Source: Bin80 sp026709335 (GTDB lineage Bacteria > Bacteroidota > Rhodothermia > Rhodothermales > Bin80). From it: DNA of 64,000 bases. Positions within the stretch are counted from its first letter, which is position 1. Each line of letters begins with the position of its first letter. The stretch is from NCBI GenBank assembly GCA_965200825.1, contig OZ241385.1, forward strand, positions 434,001 through 498,000. The letters run 5' to 3'. Shown here piece by piece: positions 1-9,060 of this stretch. Below the pieces are notes generated by a model. That model made no database searches. It saw nothing but the letters and a program-made list of their open reading frames with translations, and was not told the DNA's origin. The position numbers and the translations under genes are program-made.

Positions 1-801
1 GATAAGCTGGTTCGAAACGAGAATGAAGTCATTGTTGCCTACATGACGAATGGGTCTGTAGCTGTGTTTGACGCAGATGTTTCTCGCTATCTTGCTTTCG
101 TGGAGATGTGCCTGAACGAGCTTGGCGTTACTGGCGAGGCGGCAGAGACGTTTCGCGGATACAGAGAAGAAATGTTAAAGTTTTTGTCAAACAAGTCTCC
201 CGGCGAGGTGGATCTTCCCGCGGTTCAGCATATTAAGGCGGCAATTCGTTACTCAGAAGCCATTGCGGGGATTGAGGTAATGGGACTGGATCAGTCAAAT
301 GCCCGGTTCATTGATTTACCGTTCTATCAGACTGGGCGTGTCAAGAAAAAACCTGTGGGAGAAGAGGATGCAAAGATCATTCTGGATCTTATGAATGAGC
401 AAAATCCTGATCATATCTTCGTCGCAGGAGATCTTTCCGATCCCCACGGCACCCATCGAATCTGCTATGTTGCGATTCAGATGGCTCTGGCGCTTTACAA
501 CAAAGGAAGGACGACACAAGGCCCAATGGTTTGGTTATATCGCGGTGCGTGGCAGGAATGGGAAATCCATCAGGCAGATGTATTTACGCCTATCTCAAGA
601 AAAGAGATGGCTCGGAAGATTGAAGCCATCTTCAAGCATGAGAGCCAAAAGGATCGCGCAATGTTTCCTGGCGCCTACGACGATCGGGAATTCTGGCAGA
701 GAGCACAAGATCGTAACACAGGAACCGCAGAAGCACTGAATCGACTCGGTTTGCCGGAGTTCTATGCTGCAGAGGCATTCGTTACCGGCTATACATTATA
801 G
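1..801 (+). CDS. glucosamine-6-phosphate deaminase-like protein (NagB-LmbE fusion), C-terminal part, cut by left window edge
   Basis: The reading frame is open from base 1 and ends at a TAG at 799-801, so only the C-terminal part is present. The sequence matches the long Bacteroidota-type deaminase in which an N-terminal NagB isomerase-like domain is followed by a PIG-L/LmbE deacetylase-like domain. Visible hallmarks are the stretches AGDLSDPHGTHRICYVA, VWLYRGAWQEWEIH and HESQKDRAMFPGAYDDREFW, all characteristic of the C-terminal domain. The family acts in cytoplasmic amino-sugar catabolism; whether the fused domain is a deacetylase is not shown here. The NagB half would lie left of the window. 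It is followed after 5 bp by convergent msrA. Confidence 0.85.
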   Translation, partial: DKLVRNENEVIVAYMTNGSVAVFDADVSRYLAFVEMCLNELGVTGEAAETFRGYREEMLKFLSNKSPGEVDLPAVQHIKAAIRYSEAIAGIEVMGLDQSNARFIDLPFYQTGRVKKKPVGEEDAKIILDLMNEQNPDHIFVAGDLSDPHGTHRICYVAIQMALALYNKGRTTQGPMVWLYRGAWQEWEIHQADVFTPISRKEMARKIEAIFKHESQKDRAMFPGAYDDREFWQRAQDRNTGTAEALNRLGLPEFYAAEAFVTGYTL

Positions 802-806
802 CAGAT

Positions 807-1277
807 CTAGAGGTGGCAGTGAGTCAATCCCCGTTTCTCCAAGTATTGCTGATGGTATTCCTCAGCACGATAGAATGTGCATGCAGGAACGATTTGCGTC
901 ACGATAGGGCTGGACAGTTGTGTCTGTCGGCGAATCTTGGATGCCTCGGCTTCCGTCATTTGTGTTTCGGAGTGATAGAAGATCACTGAACGATATTGGG
1001 TACCAATATCGGGGCCTTGGCGGTTCAGGGTTGTCGGATTGTGGTTACTCCAGAAAATATCTAGGAGTTGGGAATATTCAATCACTGTGGGGTCAAACGT
1101 CAAGTGTACTACCTCTGCGTGCCCTGTACGCTTTGAGCATACCTCACGGTAGGTTGGGTTTTTCGTTGTGCCACCGGAATATCCTACGGCTGTTTCAATG
1201 ACACCGGGTGTTTGCCGAAAAACTATTTCCACACCCCAAAAGCAGCCGGCTCCGAAAGTTGCCTGTTCCATGGTCAA
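807..1277 (-). CDS. msrA: peptide-methionine (S)-S-oxide reductase MsrA
   Basis: MsrA reduces methionine-S-sulfoxide in proteins and free methionine, using a catalytic cysteine recycled by thioredoxin. At 156 residues the protein is a short, single-domain form. The active-site motif GCFWG is near the N-terminus (Cys12), followed by VGYSGG, the TGHAEVV segment and the SNHNPTTLNRQGPDIGTQYR block that line the substrate pocket. A Cys close to the C-terminus (GLTHCHL) is a possible resolving cysteine. There is no signal peptide, so it should be cytoplasmic. The start could be at 1277 (MTMEQ) or two codons later; both precede the conserved region. It is transcribed convergently with the nagB-like gene. 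Confidence 0.95.
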   Translation of the reverse strand: MTMEQATFGAGCFWGVEIVFRQTPGVIETAVGYSGGTTKNPTYREVCSKRTGHAEVVHLTFDPTVIEYSQLLDIFWSNHNPTTLNRQGPDIGTQYRSVIFYHSETQMTEAEASKIRRQTQLSSPIVTQIVPACTFYRAEEYHQQYLEKRGLTHCHL

Positions 1278-1343
1278 GTAGTGTTATTCAGGTTCTCCAA
1301 CCAAATTGTGGTATGCAGGTTCAGGCTGTAAAGATTCCTTAAA

Positions 1344-2141
1344 ATGCTTACATTAATGGCGAAACAATACATAAATATATTCATGCTTAGACTAGTTACT
1401 ATTTTTCTTCTGTTCATCTTTGCTTTTCCTGTGCAAGCTCAAACTGGGGTTGGGATGCCTCCCCCCGAAGGATCAACGGTTCTTTTTGATGGAACTCGTG
1501 AACTTCTTGATGAGAACTGGACCTACTGGGAAGGTCCTCGCCTAGCGGCTGAACTACCCATCAAATGGAAAATTGTAGGTGATCCTGTCGACGACGGAAC
1601 CGTAGTTAGTAGCAAGGATTCTTCTGCAGCGGGAGGACTTTATGGGGCAGCTGATATTGTGACCAAGAAAAAATTCAGGGATTTTCGGCTACATGTTGAG
1701 TTTCTGATCACAGAGACCGGTGGAAATAGTGGCGTCTATCTTCAGAATCGTTACGAGATCCAGGTTCTCGACGGTGATTCAACGATACATGGTATGGCAG
1801 CGGTGATTAATGAGAAAATTTCTCCCTACTGGCCCTACAATGGTACGGGGCAGTGGAATGCGTATGATGTAGTATTCCGGGCAGCTCGTTTTGAAGAGGG
1901 CAAGCGGGTAGAGCCTGCCATGGTAACGCTCTATTTCAATGGGGTCAAGGTTCACGAAAATGTATCGATTCAGCAGGTATGGGGAGGCCCTAATTCTGGT
2001 ATTGATGGTGGAAATGATGAGGGGCGGGGGATTACGGATACGCCTGAGGGCCTAAAATTACAAGCCGAAGGCCACGATGTACGCTATCGTAATATTTGGA
2101 TCCACGAACTAGATCTTCTGGAACCCGATACAGATTTCTGA
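1344..2141 (+). CDS. exported DUF1080 (3-keto-disaccharide hydrolase-like) protein
   Basis: The protein has an N-terminal signal sequence (LRLVTIFLLFIFAFPVQA, cleavage near AQT) followed by a single DUF1080 domain, a concanavalin-like jelly-roll fold. Recognisable parts are FDGTRELLDENWTYWEG, FRLHVEFLITETGGNSGVYL, NRYEIQVLDG and the NSGIDGG/GLKLQAEGH C-terminal region. Members of this family from Bacteroides cleave 3-keto-glycosides or sit beside such pathways, so periplasmic carbohydrate turnover is inferred. An internal ATG at 1383 (MLRLVTIF) gives a more standard signal peptide and is a plausible alternative start. Length (265 aa) is normal for a single-domain member. The stop is only 5 bp from convergent hsdM. 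Confidence 0.85.
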   Translation: MLTLMAKQYINIFMLRLVTIFLLFIFAFPVQAQTGVGMPPPEGSTVLFDGTRELLDENWTYWEGPRLAAELPIKWKIVGDPVDDGTVVSSKDSSAAGGLYGAADIVTKKKFRDFRLHVEFLITETGGNSGVYLQNRYEIQVLDGDSTIHGMAAVINEKISPYWPYNGTGQWNAYDVVFRAARFEEGKRVEPAMVTLYFNGVKVHENVSIQQVWGGPNSGIDGGNDEGRGITDTPEGLKLQAEGHDVRYRNIWIHELDLLEPDTDF

Positions 2142-2146
2142 GAGAG

Positions 2147-3784
2147 TCATGGATTTGACGGCCTTGGGATTGGTAATGGGGACAACCCAAGTTCTTCAAG
2201 GAATACATTATGTTTTGCTGTTGATTCCTGAACTTGTTTTTCAATTTCAATTAGTTCCTTGTGGGTGGCTGACAAATCAACCTTAGCTTCTGGCTTGACT
2301 GTACTTACATAGCGGGAGATGTTCAGGTTGTAGTCATTGGCTTTGATCTCGTTCATCTCCACCCGGCGAGCGTATCGCTCGATGCTTTCTGGGCGCTCTC
2401 GATAGGTGTCAATAATCTTCTCAATATGTTTGTCGGACAAATGATTTTGTCTCTTTCCCTTTTCAAAATTCTCGGATGCATTGATGAACAGAATATCTTC
2501 GGGTTTCTTGCACTTTTTGAGGACGAGAATGCAGACAGGGATTCCAGTTGAGTAGAAGAGGTTTGCCGGCAGGCCAATGATTGTGTCAATATTTCCGTTT
2601 TTAAGCAGTTTGCGGCGAATCTTCGCCTCGGCATTACCGCGGAACAGCACGCCGTGCGGTAGAATGATGGCCATCACGCCGTTTTCCCCGAGATAATGAA
2701 ATCCATGCAACAGGAACGAGAAGTCCGCTGCGGACTTTGGTGCCAGTCCATAATTTTTAAAGCGCATGTCCTCGCCTAATGCTTTGCCTGGATTCCATCG
2801 GTAGCTGAATGGTGGATTAGCGACTACGGCATCGAATTGATGTTTTTGGCTTGGATTTGTTTCACGGAGCATTGGCCAATCGTTTGTCAGTGTATCACCG
2901 TGGTATATCTCGAACTCCGTGTCCTTCACTCCATGCAATAGCATGTTCATGCGCGCAAGGTTATAGGTGGTAATATTTTTTTCTTGCCCATAGATTTTTC
3001 CAATTCCGCCTGGCCCCATACGTTTGCGTATGTTGAGCAGTAATGAGCCCGAGCCACAGGCAAAATCCATCACGCTACCCAGATATTTCTGTTTCCCGGT
3101 TTTCGGTTCTTGACTGTCAAGTGCCACAATTGCAGAAAGGATGTCTGATATCCGTTGAGGTGTATAGAATTCACCAGCCTTCTTGCCAGATCCCGCAGCG
3201 AATTGGCTGATCAGATACTCATAAGCATCTCCGAGGGTGTCACCGTTTGTAGAGAATTCTTTGAGGCCTTTGGAAATCTTGTTGATGATTTTGCAGAGCG
3301 TGGAGTTCCTATCCATGTAATCTTTACCAATCTTATCCGAGCCAAGATTGATTTCAGAGAAAAGACCGGAAAATGTACTCTGGAATGACTCGTTTTCAAT
3401 GTACTTGAAACCGGCTTGAAGCGTGTTGAGTAATTCGTTGCTTTGTGTACGTGCCATGTAGGCGATATTCGCCCAGAGGTACTCAGGCAAAACAACATAG
3501 TGTGCCTTACGACGCATCTGGTTTTCAAAAGCCAACTTATCGTCAGGATTCTGCTCATACCATAAAGACAGAGAAGAGTGTCCGCCGTTACTAATATCGT
3601 CCGGATTTGGATAGTCGCGCCCAAGCTCCTTCTTCGCAGCCCGCTCGTAGTTGTCCGAGAGGTAGCGAAGAAACAGGAACGCTAGCATGTAGTCTCGGAA
3701 GTCATCTGCATTCATGGCACCGCGTAGTTCTTCTGCAATGGACCAGAGTATTATGCCAAGCTGCTTCTGTTTGCTTTCTGTCAT
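2147..3784 (-). CDS. hsdM: type I restriction-modification system methyltransferase subunit HsdM
   Basis: N6-adenine DNA methyltransferase subunit of a type I R-M enzyme; it works as a complex with HsdS for target recognition and with HsdR for cleavage. The 545-residue protein has the N-terminal helical HsdM domain (QKQLGIILWSIAEELRGAM), the S-adenosylmethionine-binding motif DFACGSGSLLL near residue 238 and the catalytic NPPF motif near residue 323 (VVANPPFSYRW). It is the last gene of a minus-strand operon hsdR-hsdS-ATPase-hsdM; only 3 bp separate it from the ATPase stop, so translation is probably coupled. The length and motifs look intact, so methylation activity is expected if HsdS is functional. 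Confidence 0.95.
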   Translation of the reverse strand: MTESKQKQLGIILWSIAEELRGAMNADDFRDYMLAFLFLRYLSDNYERAAKKELGRDYPNPDDISNGGHSSLSLWYEQNPDDKLAFENQMRRKAHYVVLPEYLWANIAYMARTQSNELLNTLQAGFKYIENESFQSTFSGLFSEINLGSDKIGKDYMDRNSTLCKIINKISKGLKEFSTNGDTLGDAYEYLISQFAAGSGKKAGEFYTPQRISDILSAIVALDSQEPKTGKQKYLGSVMDFACGSGSLLLNIRKRMGPGGIGKIYGQEKNITTYNLARMNMLLHGVKDTEFEIYHGDTLTNDWPMLRETNPSQKHQFDAVVANPPFSYRWNPGKALGEDMRFKNYGLAPKSAADFSFLLHGFHYLGENGVMAIILPHGVLFRGNAEAKIRRKLLKNGNIDTIIGLPANLFYSTGIPVCILVLKKCKKPEDILFINASENFEKGKRQNHLSDKHIEKIIDTYRERPESIERYARRVEMNEIKANDYNLNISRYVSTVKPEAKVDLSATHKELIEIEKQVQESTAKHNVFLEELGLSPLPIPRPSNP

Positions 3785-3787
3785 GAA

Positions 3788-4864
3788 TCAACCAACATGA
3801 GTAATAAATCCATACTTTGTATTTAGCTTCTCAAGAATTTCGTCAAACAGTGCCAAACTGTCCGGTACGAGAAGATCAGATTCGTAATAGTAGACGTTTT
3901 TATGCGCAAGGGTATTTACGATTCGAGCAACTTCATCTACATCACCATAACCTATGTGTTTAAGTACATGACTAATCCGACCGGTGCCGAGAAATGAAGA
4001 TACGCTCTCTAGCACTTGGCGAAGAAGGGCGAAGTGATATGCACGAACACCGTTCTCTTGCCGAGTTTTCTCCAGTAATTGAAGGACTCTTAGATGATAG
4101 AGAAATACATCGCTTCGATAGGTTTCTAGCGAGACCTCACCTTGTTTTCTGCTCAGAATACTCGTCCTGATTTTGTCCTCAAATTGAGCACTCTTCTCTC
4201 CCTTTTTCAACCAATTACTAAGGATTGAGAACAATCCGAAATGATGAGTGGTAATGATGATCTTCCGTTCGCCGAAATGCGTTTCGATTAGGTCATACAG
4301 CGTTGATGCGGTCACGAAGATGTTGTGGTCGTCGAGGCTTGAAACCGGATCGTCAATGAATATATGGTTGGTCTGAATATCCGCCCAACCTTCCACTTCC
4401 ATCATTGCTAAAAAGAAGCACCAGACAAAGATACGTTCTTCTCCGCGAGAGATTTTCATCGATGGAACATCACTGGACTGCGTACCTGCAGGAAAAAATG
4501 AAATCGACTCAATTCCCATCTCAGGGTCCGGGTGCATGACAAAGCGGAAATCAAATTTCACTCTGTATGGTTTCAACTTTGCATGGATATCAAGTTCATT
4601 AAGATCAGAATGAAGCCTACTGAGACTGCTTGGAAGGACGGCCAGTCGTACATTGGCCCCATCATTCTCAATGTCATTATTCCAGACGAAAAGATCTTCA
4701 CTATATGCGTTATAGTATATACCCGTGTGCGCTCCATCTTCTTTGGTTACATCCTTGTATGCGACTGACAGTCGCGTTTTCCCGACCGAGTTGAAAGCAT
4801 AAAGCAATTGAATAGTGGATTTGTCGTCGCATAGTTTCAACGCAATCGCATCAATCGTACTCAT
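3788..4864 (-). CDS. compact ABC/AAA_13-type ATPase inside the hsd operon
   Basis: A 358-residue P-loop ATPase of the SMC/ABC-like class found beside R-M genes. Seen: a Walker A-like YAFNSVGKT at residues 22-30 (the first glycine is replaced by Ala), an ABC-signature-like ISRGEERIF near residue 136, Walker B HIFIDDPVSSLDD near 171 and an H-loop ITTHH near 204. There is no long coiled coil between the Walker motifs, unlike RloC or Rad50, and no recognisable nuclease motif in the C-terminal helical part. It resembles the small ATPases (for example RloA) described between hsd genes in other bacteria. It lies 3 bp from both hsdS and hsdM, so it is co-expressed; an anti-phage or enzyme-regulating role is an inference only. 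Confidence 0.75.
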   Translation of the reverse strand: MSTIDAIALKLCDDKSTIQLLYAFNSVGKTRLSVAYKDVTKEDGAHTGIYYNAYSEDLFVWNNDIENDGANVRLAVLPSSLSRLHSDLNELDIHAKLKPYRVKFDFRFVMHPDPEMGIESISFFPAGTQSSDVPSMKISRGEERIFVWCFFLAMMEVEGWADIQTNHIFIDDPVSSLDDHNIFVTASTLYDLIETHFGERKIIITTHHFGLFSILSNWLKKGEKSAQFEDKIRTSILSRKQGEVSLETYRSDVFLYHLRVLQLLEKTRQENGVRAYHFALLRQVLESVSSFLGTGRISHVLKHIGYGDVDEVARIVNTLAHKNVYYYESDLLVPDSLALFDEILEKLNTKYGFITHVG

Positions 4865-4867
4865 TTC

Positions 4868-6019
4868 TTATCTCTTATCCAGAGAAGGGAACATCTGTTG
4901 CATCAAGCCTTTTTTATGCCGCTTCAGGGCTTCAAGTTTCTGTTCCTCCGTAGCGATCAAATCGTCCAGAGAAATAAGACAGTCAGTGATTTTTTGCTGC
5001 TCATTTGATTTCGGATTGGGGAAGCAAATAATCTGGTTTTTCAGTGTAGAGAAATGTCGTTTATACTGCTTTGGTACCAACGGTATACACGACAGGTGAT
5101 GATATAGATATGCAGTAGACACACATCTGTTTGCTGTAACTATTTTGATTCCATCGGCTCCTTGTGCGAATGGCTGATCGACAAACTTCAGCACACAAGT
5201 GTGATCTCCAAACACAATCACAGGAAGTTGTTTCGTGATGACGGCATCATTATCGTTCGTCCAGCCGCAAATGTAACTCCGGGATTGATCGATTATCGGA
5301 AAACAACCATCAGGCAAATACGCTGAAGAGAGTAGTTTTTTTGGGGGAATGATCGTATTTATGAGATCAGCAACAAAGGCGTAGTTCCATTCCGAATCTT
5401 CCAAAAACTCTGGAAACCGCAACTTCGGCATGGTCTCACCGGGTTGTGGGAAAAGTTGTTGCATCAAGCCTTTTTTATGCCGCTTCAGGGCTTCAAGTTT
5501 CTGTTCCTCCGTAGCGATCAAATCGTCCAGAGAAATAAGACAGTCAGTGATTTTTTGCTGCTCATTTGATTTCGGATTGGGGAAGCAAATAATCTGGTTT
5601 TTCAGTGTAGAGAAATGTCGTTTATACTGCTTTGGTACCAACGGTATACACGACAGGTGATGATATAGATATGCAGTAGACACACATCTGTTTGCTGTAA
5701 CTATTTTGATTCCATCGGCTCCTTGTGCGAATGGCTGATCGACAAACTTCAGCACACAAGTGTGATCTCCAAACACAATCACAGGAAGTTGTTTCGTGAT
5801 GACGGCATCATTATCGTTCGTCCAGCCGCAAATGTAACTCCGGGATTGATCGATTATCGGAAAACAACCATCAGGCAAATACGCTGAAGAGAGTAGTTTT
5901 TTTGGGGGAATGATCGTATTTATGAGATCAGCAACAAAGGCGTAGTTCCATTCCGAATCTTCCAAAAACTCTGGAAACCGCAACTTCGGCACCAAAGGTT
6001 GTCGCCTGTCAATCTTCAT
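4868..6019 (-). CDS. hsdS: type I restriction-modification specificity subunit HsdS with two identical target-recognition halves
   Basis: HsdS supplies the two target-recognition domains (TRDs) of a type I enzyme. The 383-residue protein consists of two halves of 187 residues: each runs from PKLRFPEFLEDSEWNY through the TRD to the helical dimerisation segment EEQKLEALKRHKKGLMQQ. The halves are identical in amino acids and, as read, in DNA. The start at 6019 (MKIDRRQPLV) was chosen because its ATG overlaps the hsdR stop as TGATG; a longer frame to 6139 lies wholly inside hsdR. With two identical TRDs in pseudo-symmetric arrangement, the enzyme should recognise a palindromic bipartite sequence, unlike ordinary HsdS. 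Natural TRD duplication and misassembly of a repeat are both possible. Confidence 0.92.
   Translation of the reverse strand: MKIDRRQPLVPKLRFPEFLEDSEWNYAFVADLINTIIPPKKLLSSAYLPDGCFPIIDQSRSYICGWTNDNDAVITKQLPVIVFGDHTCVLKFVDQPFAQGADGIKIVTANRCVSTAYLYHHLSCIPLVPKQYKRHFSTLKNQIICFPNPKSNEQQKITDCLISLDDLIATEEQKLEALKRHKKGLMQQLFPQPGETMPKLRFPEFLEDSEWNYAFVADLINTIIPPKKLLSSAYLPDGCFPIIDQSRSYICGWTNDNDAVITKQLPVIVFGDHTCVLKFVDQPFAQGADGIKIVTANRCVSTAYLYHHLSCIPLVPKQYKRHFSTLKNQIICFPNPKSNEQQKITDCLISLDDLIATEEQKLEALKRHKKGLMQQMFPSLDKR
4896..5430. repeat. hsdS internal direct repeat, copy 1 (535 bp)
   Basis: Bases 4896-5430 recur at 5457-5991 with an offset of 561 bp (187 codons) and no difference found in a base-by-base reading. 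The repeat boundary is sharp: bases just outside (4895 versus 5456, and 5431 versus 5992) differ. The 26-bp linker between copies encodes the FPQPGETM junction. Confidence 0.95.
5457..5991. repeat. hsdS internal direct repeat, copy 2 (535 bp)
   Basis: Second copy of the unit at 4896-5430. On the coding strand this is the N-terminal half of HsdS. Identity down to third codon positions means the duplication or gene conversion is very recent, or an assembly artefact. Confidence 0.95.
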
Positions 6020-9000
6020 CACACACCTACTTGCTCGTAGGCACTTAATCCCGAAATAATCTGACCATTCGCCCGTTTTTTCAATAACGGAATTAGGTCC
6101 GCCATGAGGGTGAGTTCTTGCTGACTTCGCTCGCGCCACGCCAGCCCGAGCGGTTCCATTAGCTCAGTGAGCATCTCGCCGTCGAAGATCTTGCGATGGA
6201 GGATAGTATCTACAAAATCCAAGAGCGACTTACTCGTTAAGCCGTAGATCTTTGCGAGATTGTCGATCTGCTCGCCCTGCTTCTTAGCCTTGAATTGACT
6301 ATAATCTTCACGAATTTGAGCCTCGTCAAGTCTTCCGCCTTCCTTCAGAAATTGAATGTATTCGGTGATGTCCTCACGTTCGTCAAGGAACTTGGAGTCA
6401 GATTGGATTAACTCAATGAGCTCTTCACGGTTGATCTTCATTTTTTTCGGATCTTGATTCGAAAAATCAGAGATCAGTTTCATAATGTAATCATAATCAA
6501 TAAGAGCAGAGGCGAATAGGACGAGTTCGAAATCAAGCTGTTCAACATCGGAGTTGAACGATTCCATATCTTTTCTAAGTTTATCCCATTGGTTCCCTAG
6601 GCGTCGAGCTGTTTCGAGGTAAACTCCTTGATAAGCACGGCGGTCTTCTTTGCAGAGTGCTTGTTTAATCTGCTCCTTCTGCTTATCTGTGAGGTCTGTG
6701 TATTGGTCAAGTTGCGTTCCGAGTCGTTGTATTTCCTTAAAATGATTGATGAACTGGGCACGGGCGGTATCTCCCCGCAATTTGTTGACCTGATCGGGTT
6801 TCGCTTTAAGGCCATGCGATCGTATGAACCTGTTCAGGCCATCAACCGCTTGCTTGTATTGATCAATAACAACAGGTGCCTCTTCAACCAACCAGATTTC
6901 TCGAGCCTGATCAAGTTGTCTGCCAGAGAAGAGAGCAATGGCTTCGTCAACGCTATGTAGCTGCTGACGAAAGTCAATGATGTGGCCATAAGGCTTGGTC
7001 GCGTTGAGGATGCGATTGGTACGGGAGAATGCTTGGATAAGACCGTGATACTTGAGAGTTTTATCAACGTAAAGAGTATTGAGATACTTGGCGTCAAAAC
7101 CAGTGAGAAGCATGTCTACGACTATGGTAATATCAATCTTTTTCTTTGGATGAAAATCTCGACTAGAAAACTGCTGATCCTTGATGCGTTGCTGGATATC
7201 TTGATAGTAGAGATCAAAGTTATTGATGTCAAAGTTCGTACTATACTGCGTGTTGTATTCGTCAATAATGGACTTGAGTGCGGCTTTTTTGCGTTCAGGA
7301 TTGCTCAGATTGTCTTCCTGCTCTTGGGGAAGATCTTCCTGAATTTGCTGAATATCTTTGTTCCCCTCCGCCGGTGGAGAAAAAATGACAGCAATCCGCA
7401 ACGGTTGAAATTCCGGATCGTCAGATTGGCGTTTCGCTTGGAGCTCCTTGAAAACCTTGAAATATTCAATGGCGTCATTGATTGAAGCAGTTGCCAGTAA
7501 TGCATTGAAGCGTCGGTCTCCAGTTGCGGTGCTGTGCTTATCGAGTATGGTCTGGACAATCACCTGTTTGCTGAGTTTCTGACCCGGCTCGTAATCTGAT
7601 ACACCTTCTGGCCTATAGTAATCAACGTGGAAACGAAGAACATTCTGATCATCAATGGCATCGGTGATTGTATACGAATGAAGTTGCTTCTGGAACAAGT
7701 CTTCGGTGGTTTGCAGTCTAAGAGTAGCCCCATTGATCTTTTTTGCGGTCGCATTGTTTTCAAAAATCGGAGTACCTGTGAAGCCAAAGAGTTGGGAGTT
7801 TGGAAAAAAATCTTTGATGGCTTGATGATTCTCGCCGAACTGAGATCGATGGCATTCGTCGAAGATAAAAACCATTCGCTTCTCGCGGAGGTGCGAGAGC
7901 CGTTGCTTGAAACTCAAACTCTCTTTGAGTTTATCCTTCCTGTTATATCTGTTGTTTTCGCTGAGTGCGAGTCCAAGTTTCTGAATAGTTGTCACAATGA
8001 CCTTGTCCGCGTAATCTTCGGACAGGAGGCGCTGGACAAGTGTAGCGGTATCGGTATTTTCCTCGACGCAGTTTTCTTGGAATCGATTGAATTCTTCACG
8101 TGTCTGGCGATCAAGATCTTTGCGATCGACTACGAAGATGCACTTGCGAATGTTATGGTTGGTCTTGAGCAGGGTTGAAGCTTTGAAGGATGTGAGTGTT
8201 TTTCCCGATCCCGTGGTGTGCCAAATGTAGCCGTTTCCTGCATTCTGTTCAACGCAATCAATGATATTCTTGACCGCATAAATCTGATACGGACGCATCA
8301 TCAGAAGTTTTTGCTCGCTTGCGATGAGGATCATGTATCGGCTGATCATTTGATCAAGTGTACATTTAGCCAGGAAATGGTCAGCAAATTCGTCAAGATG
8401 AGTGATTGGACGATTATCTTTGCCTGCAAACTCGTAGATGGGAAGAAATTGTTCGTTCGCATCAAAGGCGAAGTGATCCGCATTGTTGTTGGTGAAGTAC
8501 CATGTATTCGTGTGATTGCTGACGATGAAGAGCTGGATAAAGCAGAGCAGCGTCTTGGTATATCCATTACCAGGATCATTCTTATAATCGACAATTTGCT
8601 TCATCGCTTTCCGGGGGCTAATCCCGAGGTTCTTGAGCTCAATCTGAACTACGGGGATTCCATTGATCAGGAAGATGACATCGTACCGATGATGGCTATA
8701 GTCCGTGTTTATTCGGAGCTGATTGATGACTTCAAAGGTATTTTTACACCAATCCTTGATGTTGACGAGAGTGTAATTGAGTGGTGTGCCATCGTCACGA
8801 ATGAACGTTTGCCGATTCCTGAGGGAACATGAAGCCTCGTATACATCCGGTGTGATGATCTCATTAAGCAGTCGTTGGAATTCACTATCGGTCAGCGTGA
8901 CACGATTGAGCGTTTCAAATTTTTGTCTGAAATTTGCCTCAAGTGTAGCCCGATTGCAGATTTCAGGGCAATATTCATACTTGAGGTCCTGCAGTTTTTC

Positions 9001-9060
9001 AATGAGAGCCTTTTCAAGGCTAGGTTCGTCTTTATATTTTTCTAGCATCATATCTTGCAC
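6019..9060 (-). CDS. hsdR: type I restriction enzyme endonuclease/translocase subunit HsdR
   Basis: HsdR translocates DNA with ATP hydrolysis and cuts it when the type I complex is blocked. The 1013-residue protein is full length. The N-terminal PD-(D/E)XK nuclease is seen as HRYDVIFLINGIP followed by VVQIELKN (Asp127, Glu141, Lys143). The SF2 motor follows, with Walker A TTGSGKT near residue 283, DECH box FIFDECHRSQFGE near 403, GFTGTPIF and the QAFSRTNR motif VI region; the C-terminal helical part binds HsdM/HsdS. It is first in the operon, so a promoter should lie right of 9060. The stop TGA overlaps the hsdS ATG by one base. An alternative start a few codons in (MMLEKYKDEP) is possible. 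Confidence 0.95.
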   Translation of the reverse strand: MQDMMLEKYKDEPSLEKALIEKLQDLKYEYCPEICNRATLEANFRQKFETLNRVTLTDSEFQRLLNEIITPDVYEASCSLRNRQTFIRDDGTPLNYTLVNIKDWCKNTFEVINQLRINTDYSHHRYDVIFLINGIPVVQIELKNLGISPRKAMKQIVDYKNDPGNGYTKTLLCFIQLFIVSNHTNTWYFTNNNADHFAFDANEQFLPIYEFAGKDNRPITHLDEFADHFLAKCTLDQMISRYMILIASEQKLLMMRPYQIYAVKNIIDCVEQNAGNGYIWHTTGSGKTLTSFKASTLLKTNHNIRKCIFVVDRKDLDRQTREEFNRFQENCVEENTDTATLVQRLLSEDYADKVIVTTIQKLGLALSENNRYNRKDKLKESLSFKQRLSHLREKRMVFIFDECHRSQFGENHQAIKDFFPNSQLFGFTGTPIFENNATAKKINGATLRLQTTEDLFQKQLHSYTITDAIDDQNVLRFHVDYYRPEGVSDYEPGQKLSKQVIVQTILDKHSTATGDRRFNALLATASINDAIEYFKVFKELQAKRQSDDPEFQPLRIAVIFSPPAEGNKDIQQIQEDLPQEQEDNLSNPERKKAALKSIIDEYNTQYSTNFDINNFDLYYQDIQQRIKDQQFSSRDFHPKKKIDITIVVDMLLTGFDAKYLNTLYVDKTLKYHGLIQAFSRTNRILNATKPYGHIIDFRQQLHSVDEAIALFSGRQLDQAREIWLVEEAPVVIDQYKQAVDGLNRFIRSHGLKAKPDQVNKLRGDTARAQFINHFKEIQRLGTQLDQYTDLTDKQKEQIKQALCKEDRRAYQGVYLETARRLGNQWDKLRKDMESFNSDVEQLDFELVLFASALIDYDYIMKLISDFSNQDPKKMKINREELIELIQSDSKFLDEREDITEYIQFLKEGGRLDEAQIREDYSQFKAKKQGEQIDNLAKIYGLTSKSLLDFVDTILHRKIFDGEMLTELMEPLGLAWRERSQQELTLMADLIPLLKKRANGQIISGLSAYEQVGV

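Noticed and set aside
6020..6139. Upstream extension of hsdS to 6139
   Set aside because: It lies entirely within the end of hsdR, has no ribosome-binding site, and the ATG at 6019 overlaps the hsdR stop in the classical coupled manner.
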